Assembly: GCF_002410825.1 (NCBI RefSeq)
Contig: NZ_DHOS01000034.1
Location: 26,055 to 90,054, forward strand
Reading direction: 5' to 3'
From: Proteiniphilum sp. UBA5384
Lineage (GTDB): Bacteria; Bacteroidota; Bacteroidia; Bacteroidales; Dysgonomonadaceae
Length of the DNA stretch: 64,000 nt
Shown: positions 42,058-51,855 of the stretch, piece after piece
Layout: each line of letters begins with the position of its first letter
Numbering within the stretch: position 1 is the stretch's first letter
Notes under the pieces: model-generated
Told to the model about the DNA's origin: nothing
What the model saw: the letters and a program-made list of their open reading frames with translations, nothing else
Databases searched by the model: none
Position numbers and translations under genes: made by a program

Positions 42058-43005
42058 ATGCAATTTTGTAAAGATATTTTTTTCCCGGCGTGTCGGAAAT
42101 CGGGTCAGACCACATTGTGGTTGCTTAAGATTATTTTACCGGTATCCCTGGTGGTAAGACTGTTGGACTATTACGGCGTACTTGCATTGATGGCCGGTTG
42201 GCTTGATCCGGTTTTTGTCTATCTGGGATTGCCCGGCAGCACTGCCATTGTTTTTATTACCAGTATTTTTTTGCCACTCTATGCTCCACTGGCTATCATC
42301 ACCTCCATGTCTATTTCATTGAGGGAGCTTACCATACTGGCGCTGATGTGCCAGATTTCGCATAATCTTCCCGTGGAGAGCACTATCCAGGCCAAAACAG
42401 GGACTTCTTTCTGGTCGGTGACTGCTTTGCGGATCACAATGAGTATTATGGTGGGACTGGTGCTGAACCTGATCTTACCCCAGGATATGGGTAATCCGAT
42501 ATTTGTCCGGAGTAGCCTTCCCGAGGTGGTCTCTTTGCCCGGCTTGCTGATGCTCTGGTTGAAAAGTTCGTTACAGCTGACACTTCTTATTGCTGTGATT
42601 GTTTTCTCTTTGAATCTGCTATACAATCTCCTCGATACATACAGGTTAATCCCCAAATTGAGTAAGAGTATTGAGCCGATTCTCCGGTTTTTCGGTCTGC
42701 CAGGCAGCACCGCCTTTCTCTGGCTTATCGGTTATATTGTCGGTTTGGCATACGGTGGCGCACTGATGATGGATCAGATGAAAGAGGGAAAGGTGAACAG
42801 AACCGATGCTAATTTGTTGAACTACCATCTTGCCATGTCGCATTCCATACTTGAAGATAATATAATTTTTATAGCACTTGGTGTATCTGTCTGGTGGATA
42901 TTGGGAGTACGTTTAGCGGTAGCATGGATAGTGGTATGGGGGAAAAGAATTATTTTGAAATGGAAGCTCGGCAATTCGAATTTGAGTCTGAAAAATGTCT
43001 GGTGA
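42058..43005 (+). CDS. Nucleoside-recognition (Gate) domain membrane protein
   Basis: 315 residues with about eight membrane helices and two repeats of the Gate motif, each with GLPGSTA followed by a helix (LDPVFVYLGLPGST and LRFFGLPGSTAFL). The family includes spore maturation proteins SpmA/B and nucleoside transporters; the transported molecule is unknown. It sits between smpB and metH on the same strand. Confidence 0.85.
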   Translation: MQFCKDIFFPACRKSGQTTLWLLKIILPVSLVVRLLDYYGVLALMAGWLDPVFVYLGLPGSTAIVFITSIFLPLYAPLAIITSMSISLRELTILALMCQISHNLPVESTIQAKTGTSFWSVTALRITMSIMVGLVLNLILPQDMGNPIFVRSSLPEVVSLPGLLMLWLKSSLQLTLLIAVIVFSLNLLYNLLDTYRLIPKLSKSIEPILRFFGLPGSTAFLWLIGYIVGLAYGGALMMDQMKEGKVNRTDANLLNYHLAMSHSILEDNIIFIALGVSVWWILGVRLAVAWIVVWGKRIILKWKLGNSNLSLKNVW

Positions 43006-43047
43006 TAGTGTTCGGATGATTCATTTTGAGTATAATTGAAATTAAAT

Positions 43048-46000
43048 ATGAATAAGCAAAAAATAGAGGATATTTTACCTGATCGTATACTGATTCTTGA
43101 TGGTGCGATGGGTACGATGATACAACGATATGGTCTTACCGAAGCTGATTTTCGTGGTGAACGGTTCAGGGATTTTAATACCCTGTTGAAAGGTAACAAC
43201 GACTTGCTTTCGCTTACTCGCCCCGATGTAATTGGTGAGATCCACAGGGAGTATCTGGCGGCCGGTTCAGATATCATCGAGACCAATACATTTAATTCTA
43301 CGTCGATCTCGATGCAGGATTATCACATGAGCCATCTGGTGCGGGAAATGAATCTGGTGTCAGCCAGACTGGCACGTGAGGCAGCCGATGAGTTTACGCT
43401 GAAAACTCCCGATAAACCCCGGTTCGTGGCAGGCTCGATTGGCCCCACCAATAAAACGGCATCGATGAGTCCGCAGGTGGAAAATCCCATGTTCCGCGCG
43501 GCAATCTTTGACGACTTCAAGGTCGCCTATAAAGAGCAGATTCTTGCATTGGTAGAGGGTGGAGTGGATATCCTGCTGATAGAAACTATTTTTGATACTC
43601 TTAATGCCAAAGCGGCCCTTTTTGCAGCGGAAGAAGTGGCAGAAGAGACCGGCATAAAAACGCCCGTGATTCTTTCTGTGACTATTTCCGACAGGGCAGG
43701 CAGAACCCTTTCCGGACAAACTTTGGGCGCTTTTGTAGCTTCCGTCAGTCATGCCAATCCACTGGCAATCGGGTTGAATTGCTCATTGGGGGCAACCGAA
43801 CTGAAACCCTATGTGAAAGAGCTGGGACGCATCGCTCCCTTTTATATCAGCACCTACCCCAATGCCGGCTTGCCCAATCAGTTGGGTGAATATGATGAGA
43901 CCCCTGAAAAAATGGCCACCCATATCAAAGAATTTGTGGATGAAGGGTTGGTGAATATCATTGGCGGGTGTTGTGGTACCACTCCCGCACATATTGCCGA
44001 ATATGTCCGGTTGGTAGAGATCGGCGTTCCCCATCAAAAATCCGCTCCACCGGCATATCTCCGGCTTTCGGGACTGGAGATGCTGGAGGTGTCGCCCCAG
44101 ATCAATTTCATGAATATCGGTGAGCGGTGTAATGTGGCCGGATCGAGAAAATTTTTGCGGTTGATCCAGCAAAAGAATTATGAAGAGGCACTCGATATTG
44201 CCCGCAAACAGGTGGAAGACGGTGCGCAGGCGATTGATATCAATATGGATGACGGATTGCTCGACGGAGTAGAGGCGATGACGAATTTCCTTAACCTGCT
44301 GGCTTCTGATCCCGATGTGTCACGTGTTCCCATTATGATCGATTCATCGAAGTGGGAAGTCATTGAAGCCGGACTGAAATGTGTGCAGGGGAAGCCCATC
44401 GTCAACTCCATTTCATTGAAGAACGGGGAAGCGGAATTCCTGCATCATGCCCGACTGGCACAGCGATATGGTGCGGCAGTGGTGGTAATGGCTTTTGACG
44501 AAACAGGACAGGCTGATACCTTGGAACGGCGTATGGAGATATGTAGCCGGGCCTATAAGCTGCTCACCGAAAATGGGTTCGATCCCAAGGATATTATCTT
44601 TGACCCGAACGTGTTGGCCATAGCCACAGGTATTGAAGAGCACAAGAATTATGCGGTAGACTTTATCAAAACAGTGCGATGGATCAAGGAGAACCTGCCG
44701 CATGCCAAAGTAAGCGGAGGGGTAAGTAATCTTTCATTCTCATTCCGTGGTAATGAATATGTACGTGAGGTAATGCATTCCGTTTTTCTCTATCACGCCA
44801 TTCGTGAAGGGATGGATATGGGAATTGTGAATCCCGCCCAATCGGTCATTTATGAAGATATTCCTGCAGATGTAAGGGAATTGGCAGAAGATGCTGTGCT
44901 GAACAGACGCGATGATGCTACCGAACGGATGATGGATTATGCTGAAAAGATCAAAGGAGAGAAGAATGCTGAGACTGAAAAAAGCAAAACCGAAGAGTGG
45001 CGGACGCTTTCGCTGGAAGAGAGGTTAAGTCACGCCCTTGTGAAAGGGATTGGAGATTACATGGAAGAGGATCTTGCCGAAGCGTTGCAAGCGTATCCGC
45101 GTGCGGTGGATATTATCGATAAACCGTTGATGGATGGTATGAACAGGGTGGGAGACCTTTTTGGCGCCGGTAAGATGTTCTTGCCTCAGGTGGTAAAGGC
45201 GGCACGTACCATGAAAAAGGCAGTGGCTATATTGCAACCGACTATCGAAGCGGAAAAGGCGGCAGGTGGCGGCATGCAGCAGAAAGCGGGGAAGATATTA
45301 CTTGCCACGGTAAAGGGAGATGTGCATGATATCGGTAAGAATATCGTATCTATCGTACTGGCATGTAACAATTATGATATTATTGACCTGGGGGTGATGG
45401 TGCCTCCTGAGAAGATTATTGAGACGGTGATCCGGGAGCAACCCGATATAGTAGGGTTAAGCGGGCTGATTACCCCCTCCCTTGAAGAGATGGCTATTGT
45501 GGCTGCTGAAATGGAGAAAGCCGGTTTCAGTCTGCCATTGTTGATTGGAGGAGCCACCACTTCAAAGTTGCATACCGCATTGAAGATCGAACCGAAATAC
45601 AGCCTGGGACCTGTAGTATATGTCAAAGATGCCTCGCAAAGCCCGTCGGCAGTCGCTAACCTGATGAGCCCGGGGAACAGGAGTGATTATATCCGGAAAG
45701 TAAAGGACGAGTATTCGGTACTGCGGGAGAATAGTTCACAAAAAGTAGTTGAACTGGTTTCGTTGGCAGAAGCCAGAAAAAATGCATTTACTATTGATTG
45801 GAACGGATATGAAGCTGTCGTTCCCAATACATTGGGGAAGGTGAAACTGGATCATATCCCGATGGGGGAGATCACGCCTTATATCGATTGGAAGTTCTTC
45901 TTCCATGCATGGAATATGTCTGCCAAATTCCATACTGTTACCAGGACAGAGCGTACCAAAGAGGCCCGTGCTACCTGGATTGCCGGATATCAGGAAGATG

Positions 46001-46749
46001 ATCGTGAAAAAGGAAGAGAAGCAGAAAAATTGTATGACGATGCGATAGATATGTTGCAGAAGTTCACAATGGACGACGTCAATTATATAAGAGCGGTTTT
46101 CGGAATCTATGAAGCATATAGTGAAGATGATACTGTTTTCATAAATGGAATTTCTTTCCCGTTCCTGCGGCAGCAAAAGAAGAATGATAAGAATGAATAC
46201 TTCTGTCTGAGTGATTTTATTGCTCCGAAACATGCGGGGAAGAAGGATTATATCGGTGCTTTTGCCGTTACTGCCGGAGCCGGGGCGGAGAAACAAATAA
46301 GCCGTTATGAGGCTGAAGGTGATGAGTATGCTGCCCTATTGATGAAATCCTTGCTTGATCGGCTTGCGGAAGCTGCCACTGAGTGGCTGCATGCGAAAGT
46401 GCGCCGTGAGTATTGGGGGTATGCGGCTCAAGAGAATATCTCCATTGGAGAGATGTTTGCCGTGAAGTATAAAGGAATACGTCCCGCAGTGGGTTATCCA
46501 TCTATTCCCGACCAGACTGTAAACTTCCTATTGCATGATGTGCTGGATACCCCCGAAATTGGCATTTCGCTTACTGAAAATGGAGTGATGTATCCCAATG
46601 CGTCAGTCAGTGGCCTTTTCTTTGCCCATCCGCAATCTAAATATTTTGCAATAGGAGAGATTTCAGAAGAACAGGTAACCGATTATGCGCAACGCAAGAG
46701 TGTAACACCGGATGAGATCCGTAAGTTCCTGCTGGCTAATTTGGCATAG
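43048..46749 (+). CDS. metH: Cobalamin-dependent methionine synthase
   Basis: 1233 residues from ATG at 43048. Domains in order: homocysteine/zinc domain (GAMGTMIQRYGL at the start; zinc motif GGCCGTTP with Cys308-Cys309), methyltetrahydrofolate domain (about 350-620; NIGERCNVAGSRKF), cobalamin cap and binding domain (about 650-885; DVHDIGKN near 758 with the cobalamin-ligating histidine), and the AdoMet reactivation domain (from about 890, ending RKFLLANLA). It makes methionine from homocysteine and needs B12. No cobalamin riboswitch was seen in the short gap before it. Confidence 0.98.
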   Translation: MNKQKIEDILPDRILILDGAMGTMIQRYGLTEADFRGERFRDFNTLLKGNNDLLSLTRPDVIGEIHREYLAAGSDIIETNTFNSTSISMQDYHMSHLVREMNLVSARLAREAADEFTLKTPDKPRFVAGSIGPTNKTASMSPQVENPMFRAAIFDDFKVAYKEQILALVEGGVDILLIETIFDTLNAKAALFAAEEVAEETGIKTPVILSVTISDRAGRTLSGQTLGAFVASVSHANPLAIGLNCSLGATELKPYVKELGRIAPFYISTYPNAGLPNQLGEYDETPEKMATHIKEFVDEGLVNIIGGCCGTTPAHIAEYVRLVEIGVPHQKSAPPAYLRLSGLEMLEVSPQINFMNIGERCNVAGSRKFLRLIQQKNYEEALDIARKQVEDGAQAIDINMDDGLLDGVEAMTNFLNLLASDPDVSRVPIMIDSSKWEVIEAGLKCVQGKPIVNSISLKNGEAEFLHHARLAQRYGAAVVVMAFDETGQADTLERRMEICSRAYKLLTENGFDPKDIIFDPNVLAIATGIEEHKNYAVDFIKTVRWIKENLPHAKVSGGVSNLSFSFRGNEYVREVMHSVFLYHAIREGMDMGIVNPAQSVIYEDIPADVRELAEDAVLNRRDDATERMMDYAEKIKGEKNAETEKSKTEEWRTLSLEERLSHALVKGIGDYMEEDLAEALQAYPRAVDIIDKPLMDGMNRVGDLFGAGKMFLPQVVKAARTMKKAVAILQPTIEAEKAAGGGMQQKAGKILLATVKGDVHDIGKNIVSIVLACNNYDIIDLGVMVPPEKIIETVIREQPDIVGLSGLITPSLEEMAIVAAEMEKAGFSLPLLIGGATTSKLHTALKIEPKYSLGPVVYVKDASQSPSAVANLMSPGNRSDYIRKVKDEYSVLRENSSQKVVELVSLAEARKNAFTIDWNGYEAVVPNTLGKVKLDHIPMGEITPYIDWKFFFHAWNMSAKFHTVTRTERTKEARATWIAGYQEDDREKGREAEKLYDDAIDMLQKFTMDDVNYIRAVFGIYEAYSEDDTVFINGISFPFLRQQKKNDKNEYFCLSDFIAPKHAGKKDYIGAFAVTAGAGAEKQISRYEAEGDEYAALLMKSLLDRLAEAATEWLHAKVRREYWGYAAQENISIGEMFAVKYKGIRPAVGYPSIPDQTVNFLLHDVLDTPEIGISLTENGVMYPNASVSGLFFAHPQSKYFAIGEISEEQVTDYAQRKSVTPDEIRKFLLANLA

Positions 46750-46766
46750 TTCACAGAAAGGTTTTG

Positions 46767-46774
46767 TATCTTTG
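46767..46774 (+). promoter_or_regulatory. -7 box TATCTTTG of the threonine aldolase gene
   Basis: Lies 21 bp before the ATG at 46796. A TTG at the metH 3' end is 23 nt upstream, slightly too far for the usual spacing. Confidence 0.5.
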
Positions 46775-46795
46775 TACGCATAATCCAGAGATATC

Positions 46796-47830
46796 ATGCG
46801 AAGTTTCGGAAGTGATAATAATTCCGGTGTAGATCCGGAAATCATGCAGGCTCTGATAAGTGCCAATAGTGACCATACCATAGCTTATGGTGATGACCCG
46901 TGGACTGCGGAAGCACAGGAAACTCTTCGTATACTGCTTGGAGAGAAAGAAGTGGAACCCTTTTTCCTTTTCAATGGAACGGGTGCCAATATAGTAGCAT
47001 TAGAAGCCTGTACCTTACCGTTTCATTCTATTCTTTGTGCTTCTACTGCCCATATTGCGGTGGATGAATGTGGAGCACCTGTGAAGTTGACAGGTGCCGC
47101 TTTGAAAGAGATTCCCACGCCGGACGGAAAGCTTACACCTTCTTTGGTGCTGCCTTATCTGCATGGATTTGGAGTTGAGCACCACTCCCAGCCGAAGGTG
47201 ATCGCTATTTCACAGACCACTGAATTGGGAACTGTTTACACCCCGCAAGAGATAAAAGTGCTTGCCGACCTGGCACATAATCATGAGATGTATCTTTTCA
47301 TGGATGGTACACGTATCGCCAATGCTTGCGCTGTACTGGATGTCTCACTAAGAAACATAACTGTGGACGCGGGGGTAGATATCTTTACGTTAGGAGGAAC
47401 AAAAAACGGACTCATGTTAGGTGAAGTGCTTATTGCGTTGCGTAAGGAATTAGCTGAAAATATAAAATATTACCGGAAGCAGACTACCCAATTATATTCC
47501 AAGATGCGGTTTATCTCTGCACAATTCATCCCATATCTAAAGAAAAATATCTGGCTGGAAAATGCGAGAAAATCGAATAATGCAGCGCAGAAACTTTATA
47601 AAGAGATAAGTTCGATAGAAGGGATAAAATTCACGCAATCGGTACAGTCGAATGCGCTCTTTTTTATTCTGTCCCGTGAGATTGCAGAAAAGTTGCGGGA
47701 GCGTTACTTCTTTTACGATTGGGATGAGTCGCGGAACGAAGTACGTCTCGTATGTTCATGGGATACCACTGATGAGGATATCCGTGATTTTGCCTGCTAC
47801 CTGAGAGAGTTAGTGAAAAGAGAAAAGTGA
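46796..47830 (+). CDS. ltaE: Low-specificity L-threonine aldolase
   Basis: 344 residues of the PLP fold type I threonine aldolase family: FGSDNNSGVDPEIM, YGDDPWTAEAQETL, the FNGTGANIVALEA region, FMDGTRIANAC, and the PLP lysine in LGGTKNG (Lys203). It splits threonine to glycine and acetaldehyde, a glycine source. It has its own -7 box after metH. Confidence 0.95.
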   Translation: MRSFGSDNNSGVDPEIMQALISANSDHTIAYGDDPWTAEAQETLRILLGEKEVEPFFLFNGTGANIVALEACTLPFHSILCASTAHIAVDECGAPVKLTGAALKEIPTPDGKLTPSLVLPYLHGFGVEHHSQPKVIAISQTTELGTVYTPQEIKVLADLAHNHEMYLFMDGTRIANACAVLDVSLRNITVDAGVDIFTLGGTKNGLMLGEVLIALRKELAENIKYYRKQTTQLYSKMRFISAQFIPYLKKNIWLENARKSNNAAQKLYKEISSIEGIKFTQSVQSNALFFILSREIAEKLRERYFFYDWDESRNEVRLVCSWDTTDEDIRDFACYLRELVKREK

Positions 47831-47895
47831 AAAATTAATAGTGAATAGAAAGTCCTTCGGTCTTAATTTTTAGTTTTTAAATTAAATAAAGATAT

Positions 47896-48459
47896 ATGTT
47901 CGATTTCTTAGATGTTTACCCCTGGTTGCTACCGATTATGATATTTTTCGGTCGTATTTGTGATGTGACGCTCGGTACTCTGCGCATTATTTTTGTGTCG
48001 AAAGGTGAAAAATATAAAGCACCGCTTATTGGCTTTTTTGAAGTATTTATCTGGATCGTAATTATTTCACAAGTACTTGAACGGGCGAATGACCTGCTCT
48101 CTTATGTGTCGTACGCAGGAGGGTATGCAACCGGAAATTACGTGGGAATATTGCTTGAAAACAGAATTGCTTATGGGATTATACTCTGTCGCATTTACAC
48201 GCAAAGGAACGGGAAAGAGTTAATTCAAAAATTGAATAAGATGAATATCGGTGCTACGATGACGCATGGTACCGGTTCTACCAATGAAGTGGATATTATA
48301 GAGACCGTTGTCGACAGGAAAGAGATGAAAACTCTGGCACGTTTGCTTACAGAGTTTGATGCCAATATTTTCTATGTGGTGGAGGATGTACGTACCAAAA
48401 AAAACGGTATTTTCCCAAAACGGAAAAGTATCCTGACACGTTGGAGGGTTGGGAAATAA
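47896..48459 (+). CDS. DUF2179/UPF0316 membrane protein
   Basis: 187 residues. Three N-terminal membrane helices with the signature GRICDVTLGTLRIIFVSKG, then a soluble C-terminal DUF2179 domain (MNIGATMTHGTGSTNEVDII). DUF2179 domains occur in small-molecule-binding regulators; the UPF0316 family has no known role. Single gene between ltaE and the opposite mazG. Confidence 0.9.
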   Translation: MFDFLDVYPWLLPIMIFFGRICDVTLGTLRIIFVSKGEKYKAPLIGFFEVFIWIVIISQVLERANDLLSYVSYAGGYATGNYVGILLENRIAYGIILCRIYTQRNGKELIQKLNKMNIGATMTHGTGSTNEVDIIETVVDRKEMKTLARLLTEFDANIFYVVEDVRTKKNGIFPKRKSILTRWRVGK

Positions 48460-48468
48460 AAGGCCGGG

Positions 48469-49263
48469 TTACAAGTTCTCCGGCTGTGTCTTTTTCGCCT
48501 CTTGCCAAAACATTTCCATTTCTTCCAGCGTCATATCGTTTAATGACCGTCCCTGTTCTTTCACCTTCTTCTCCATATAGTCGAAGCGATAAATAAATTT
48601 CCGGTTGGTGCGCTCCAAAGCATTATCGGGATTTATTTTATAGAGACGGGCTGCATTGATGATGCTGAAGAGCATATCTCCGAATTCGGCTTCCATCCTG
48701 CTGTTGTCCATTTTTTCGATTTCGACTTCCAACTCACCTAACTCCTCTTTTACCTTATCCCATACATCGTGACGTTGGTTCCAGTCGAATCCTGCATTGC
48801 GTGCCTTGTCCTGAATTCGGTAGGCTTTTACCAATGAGGGCAGGGAAGCCGGTACACCCTCCAATACCGATTGCTTCCTTCCTTTTTCTTTTAGTTTAAT
48901 TTGTTCCCACGATTGTTCCACCATACCGGCAGAATCGGCTTTTTGGTCACCAAAGACATGTGGATGACGGAAAATAAGTTTGTCGCATAGCGCATTACAA
49001 ACATCGGCTATGTCAAATACATCTTTTTCTTCCCCAATTTTGGCATAGAAAACCACATGCAGCAACAGGTCTCCCAATTCTTTTTTGATTTCGCTGTTGT
49101 CATTGTTGAGGATGGCTTCCGCCAGTTCATATGTCTCCTCAATGGTGTTGGCCCGGAGGCTTTCATTGGTCTGTTCCCTATCCCATGGACATTTTGCCCG
49201 CAACTCATCCATAATGTCGAGTAAGCGCTCGAATGCTTCTATTTTTTGTTCTCTGCGTTTCAT
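48469..49263 (-). CDS. mazG: Nucleoside triphosphate pyrophosphohydrolase MazG
   Basis: 264 residues from ATG at 49263. It has two MazG domains: the first with DELRAKCPWDREQT, EETYELAEAI and ELGDLLLHVVFYA, the second from about 160 (KVKEELGELEVEI, EFGDMLFSIIN). Both carry the EExxE and ExxD metal motifs. It hydrolyses noncanonical or damaged NTPs. Convergent with the DUF2179 gene. Confidence 0.95.
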   Translation of the reverse strand: MKRREQKIEAFERLLDIMDELRAKCPWDREQTNESLRANTIEETYELAEAILNNDNSEIKKELGDLLLHVVFYAKIGEEKDVFDIADVCNALCDKLIFRHPHVFGDQKADSAGMVEQSWEQIKLKEKGRKQSVLEGVPASLPSLVKAYRIQDKARNAGFDWNQRHDVWDKVKEELGELEVEIEKMDNSRMEAEFGDMLFSIINAARLYKINPDNALERTNRKFIYRFDYMEKKVKEQGRSLNDMTLEEMEMFWQEAKKTQPENL

Positions 49264-49363
49264 AATTAAGAATAGATACAAGAGCCAGAAACCAGGATAC
49301 GAGATATTTTACTCCTTTATTCGCAATCTTTCAGCTCTTATCCCGTTTTACATATAAAAAAGT

Positions 49364-49388
49364 CAGAGGCAGTTTTGAACTGCCTCTG
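49364..49388 (-). terminator. Rho-independent terminator of the dsbD-like gene
   Basis: An 11-bp stem (cagaggcagtt and complement) with a 3-nt loop, followed on the minus strand by a T run (ctttttta...), 16 bp after the stop at 49404. Confidence 0.85.
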
Positions 49389-49403
49389 CAATACTGTTGA
49401 GAG

Positions 49404-51458
49404 TTATTTCCTGAAATTTTTGAGACCCTCCTGAAGAAAATCCAGATATTTATCCACATTCTCGTCGTATGCATACGAGTGGCTTAATGGTTTTCCATCA
49501 TGGTCAAGAGCTATATAATAAGGTTGTGCATTTGCACCGAATTTATGACGTTGCAGGTAACTCCATTTGTCGCCGATCGTCTTCAATCGTGTAGTCCTGC
49601 CATTCTCGTCCACTTCGATAATTTCAGGCAATTTTGTTTTATCATCCACCATCAGTGTAATAAGGACATACTCATTGTCGAGGATATCTTTCACTCGCGG
49701 GTCGGTCCATACCGATGCCTCCATCTTGCGGCAGTTGACACATCCATATCCGGAGAAATCTATCAAAATCGGCTTATTCTGCTGTTTTGCCAATGTAATG
49801 CCGGTTTCATAATCCAATGTCTGGGCATGTACTTCTCCGTCGTACAGGTTGAAATCCTGTGTGTATAGGGGAGGCGAAAAAGCACTGATCGCTTTAAGTG
49901 GTGCACCCCATAATCCGGGAACCATATAAATGGCGAATGCCAGTGATATGATTGATAGGAACAGACGGGGAATGGTTACATGAGGTACGTCGCTGTCGCC
50001 GGGGAATTTGATTTTTCCGAGGAGATATATTCCTAGCAGGGTAAAAATTACGATCCAGAGTACCAGGAATACTTCCCGGTCGAGGATTCCCCATCCGTAT
50101 GCCAGATCGGCTACAGAAAGGAACTTGAGGGCTAATGCCAACTCCAGGAATCCTAATACCACTTTTACTGAATTAAGCCAACCGCCCGATTTGGGCATTG
50201 TGCTGAGCCATGAAGGGAAAATGGCGAATAGTACGAATGGAATAGCGAGGGCAATAGCAAAGCCAAACATACCGATCGCAGGTCCAAGGATGCTTCCCGA
50301 TACGGCGGCTTCTACCAGCAATGTACCAATGATGGGACCTGTGCAGGAGAAAGATACCAATACCAGGGTAAAGGCCATAAAGAATATACTAAGCGCACCG
50401 GATGTCTTGTCTGCCTTTTCATCCATCTTGTTGGTCCACTTGGAAGGAAGTACCAGTTCAAAGCCTCCAAAAAAAGCGATAGCAAAAAAGACCAGCAAGG
50501 CAAAGAAAATGAGATTGAACAGTGCGCTGGTAGCCAAGTTATTCAACGCACTGGCTCCGAATATTGCGGTGATGAGCAATCCCATTACCACATAAATCAC
50601 GATGATAGCAACGCCATAGATAAGAGCTTCCGTGACCGCTTTTTTCTTTTCTGTCTTATTCCGTTTGAGGAAAAAGCTGACAGTCATAGGAATCATGGGC
50701 CATACACAAGGAGTGATCAATGCGATCAATCCTCCGGCAAATCCTGAAATTAATATCCAGAAAAGCGACATACCGGCTGTGCTGCCTTTCATGCCGAAAT
50801 CTTTCAATTCCTCGATTACAGGTGTCCAGAGCAAGTCGCTGTCGACCGGTATAAAGGAAGATACGATTGACGGGGCTGCAATCCCTGCTGAGTCTGCCAC
50901 GTTATCTTCAACCGTTGAAAGTGTTGTTTCAGCAGCTGTAGTGTCAATCGGTTTCTCCTCCTGTTTTTGTTCGGGAGCAGCTGTAGTTGTTACCGTAGCC
51001 GGTAGTTGCGCTGCGGAGAATGAAAAATCGTGTGGCAGTGGAGGAGTACAACTGGTATCGTCGCATGCCTGTGCGCGTACATCCCCTTGTATGGAAAAAT
51101 TCTTTTTGTCAGTCACTTTCAGGCGCTGTGCAAAACGGGCACTGTTTTCGAAAGTACCAATGTTCATCTGGAAGATGTTGTCGTACTTCACCGTAGCCTG
51201 TTTGCCTATAGCGTGGAATTTATCCACGGGTTCGGCGCCCGTGATTTTGTCAAAACTGAGTTGTGTGGGTGTAGGTCCGCCATCAGGAATTTCGGCATCA
51301 TAAAGGTGCCATCCCTGTTTCACTTTGACATCTGCTATCAGATCGATCTCTCCATTGCCTTTGTCCTCCAATGAAAAACTCCAAACCAATTCATCCTGTG
51401 CAAAAGCAAGCGTAGCGAAGAGGAATAAAAAGCTTAAGAGACAAGTCTTTCGTTTCAT
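49404..51458 (-). CDS. dsbD: Thiol:disulfide interchange protein, DsbD-like
   Basis: 684 residues. Signal peptide (to about FAQ), an N-terminal DsbD-alpha-like periplasmic domain to about 140, a low-complexity linker, an eight-helix CcdA-like membrane domain (about 235-500) with PCVWPMIPMTVSFFL and its partner FSCTGPIIGTLL holding the two membrane cysteines, and a C-terminal thioredoxin domain with GCVNC (Cys573, Cys576). It carries electrons from cytoplasmic thioredoxin to periplasmic thiols, which are needed for heme attachment to apocytochromes c. It may therefore help the nrf/ccs system. Confidence 0.95.
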   Translation of the reverse strand: MKRKTCLLSFLFLFATLAFAQDELVWSFSLEDKGNGEIDLIADVKVKQGWHLYDAEIPDGGPTPTQLSFDKITGAEPVDKFHAIGKQATVKYDNIFQMNIGTFENSARFAQRLKVTDKKNFSIQGDVRAQACDDTSCTPPLPHDFSFSAAQLPATVTTTAAPEQKQEEKPIDTTAAETTLSTVEDNVADSAGIAAPSIVSSFIPVDSDLLWTPVIEELKDFGMKGSTAGMSLFWILISGFAGGLIALITPCVWPMIPMTVSFFLKRNKTEKKKAVTEALIYGVAIIVIYVVMGLLITAIFGASALNNLATSALFNLIFFALLVFFAIAFFGGFELVLPSKWTNKMDEKADKTSGALSIFFMAFTLVLVSFSCTGPIIGTLLVEAAVSGSILGPAIGMFGFAIALAIPFVLFAIFPSWLSTMPKSGGWLNSVKVVLGFLELALALKFLSVADLAYGWGILDREVFLVLWIVIFTLLGIYLLGKIKFPGDSDVPHVTIPRLFLSIISLAFAIYMVPGLWGAPLKAISAFSPPLYTQDFNLYDGEVHAQTLDYETGITLAKQQNKPILIDFSGYGCVNCRKMEASVWTDPRVKDILDNEYVLITLMVDDKTKLPEIIEVDENGRTTRLKTIGDKWSYLQRHKFGANAQPYYIALDHDGKPLSHSYAYDENVDKYLDFLQEGLKNFRK

Positions 51459-51855
51459 ATAAAATTATTTTTATTGGTATGGAATTTGCTATTAATCGCG
51501 TCTTTTTGAGAAAACGGTTTTATGCTCATTTCATATGTTTTGCTTTATTTTGGCATTTAGAGCTTGAATAATGAATTGAATTGACGATTTGACAATCATT
51601 TTTTGACAAATTGATGTAATGATGCGTTATTAAGTCAATATGCAGCCCCATAAAGCCTTACTAATCTTTCAAATTAGTGGACAAAGTTAATAAACCGATT
51701 TTGATATTCTAAGTTAATATTGGTTATAAAGAGTTTTGCATAGTTAAATATATAAAGGTTGTGGAACACAAGACTACTCCGGCAATAGGCTATATTGAAC
51801 CTATTGCCGGAATAATTTTTTATTGGAGTAATAAAGGTGTACCTGAAATTAAAGT
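51459..51855. other. AT-rich gap upstream of the dsbD-like gene
   Basis: 397 bp without a gene. It holds the hairpin at 51779-51810, a possible minus-strand -7 box TAACTTTG at 51689-51682 without a clear -33 element, and otherwise AT-rich sequence. Confidence 0.4.
51779..51810 (-). terminator. Hairpin after the TlpA-like gene
   Basis: 11-bp perfect stem (ccggcaatagg and complement), 10-nt loop, 46 bp after the stop of the thioredoxin-like lipoprotein. The T run lies on the plus-strand side, so termination on the minus strand may be factor assisted. Confidence 0.55.

Noticed and set aside
43006..43047. Possible cobalamin or SAM riboswitch before metH
   Set aside because: Only about 40 bp separate the genes, too short for such an element, and no B12-box-like sequence was seen.
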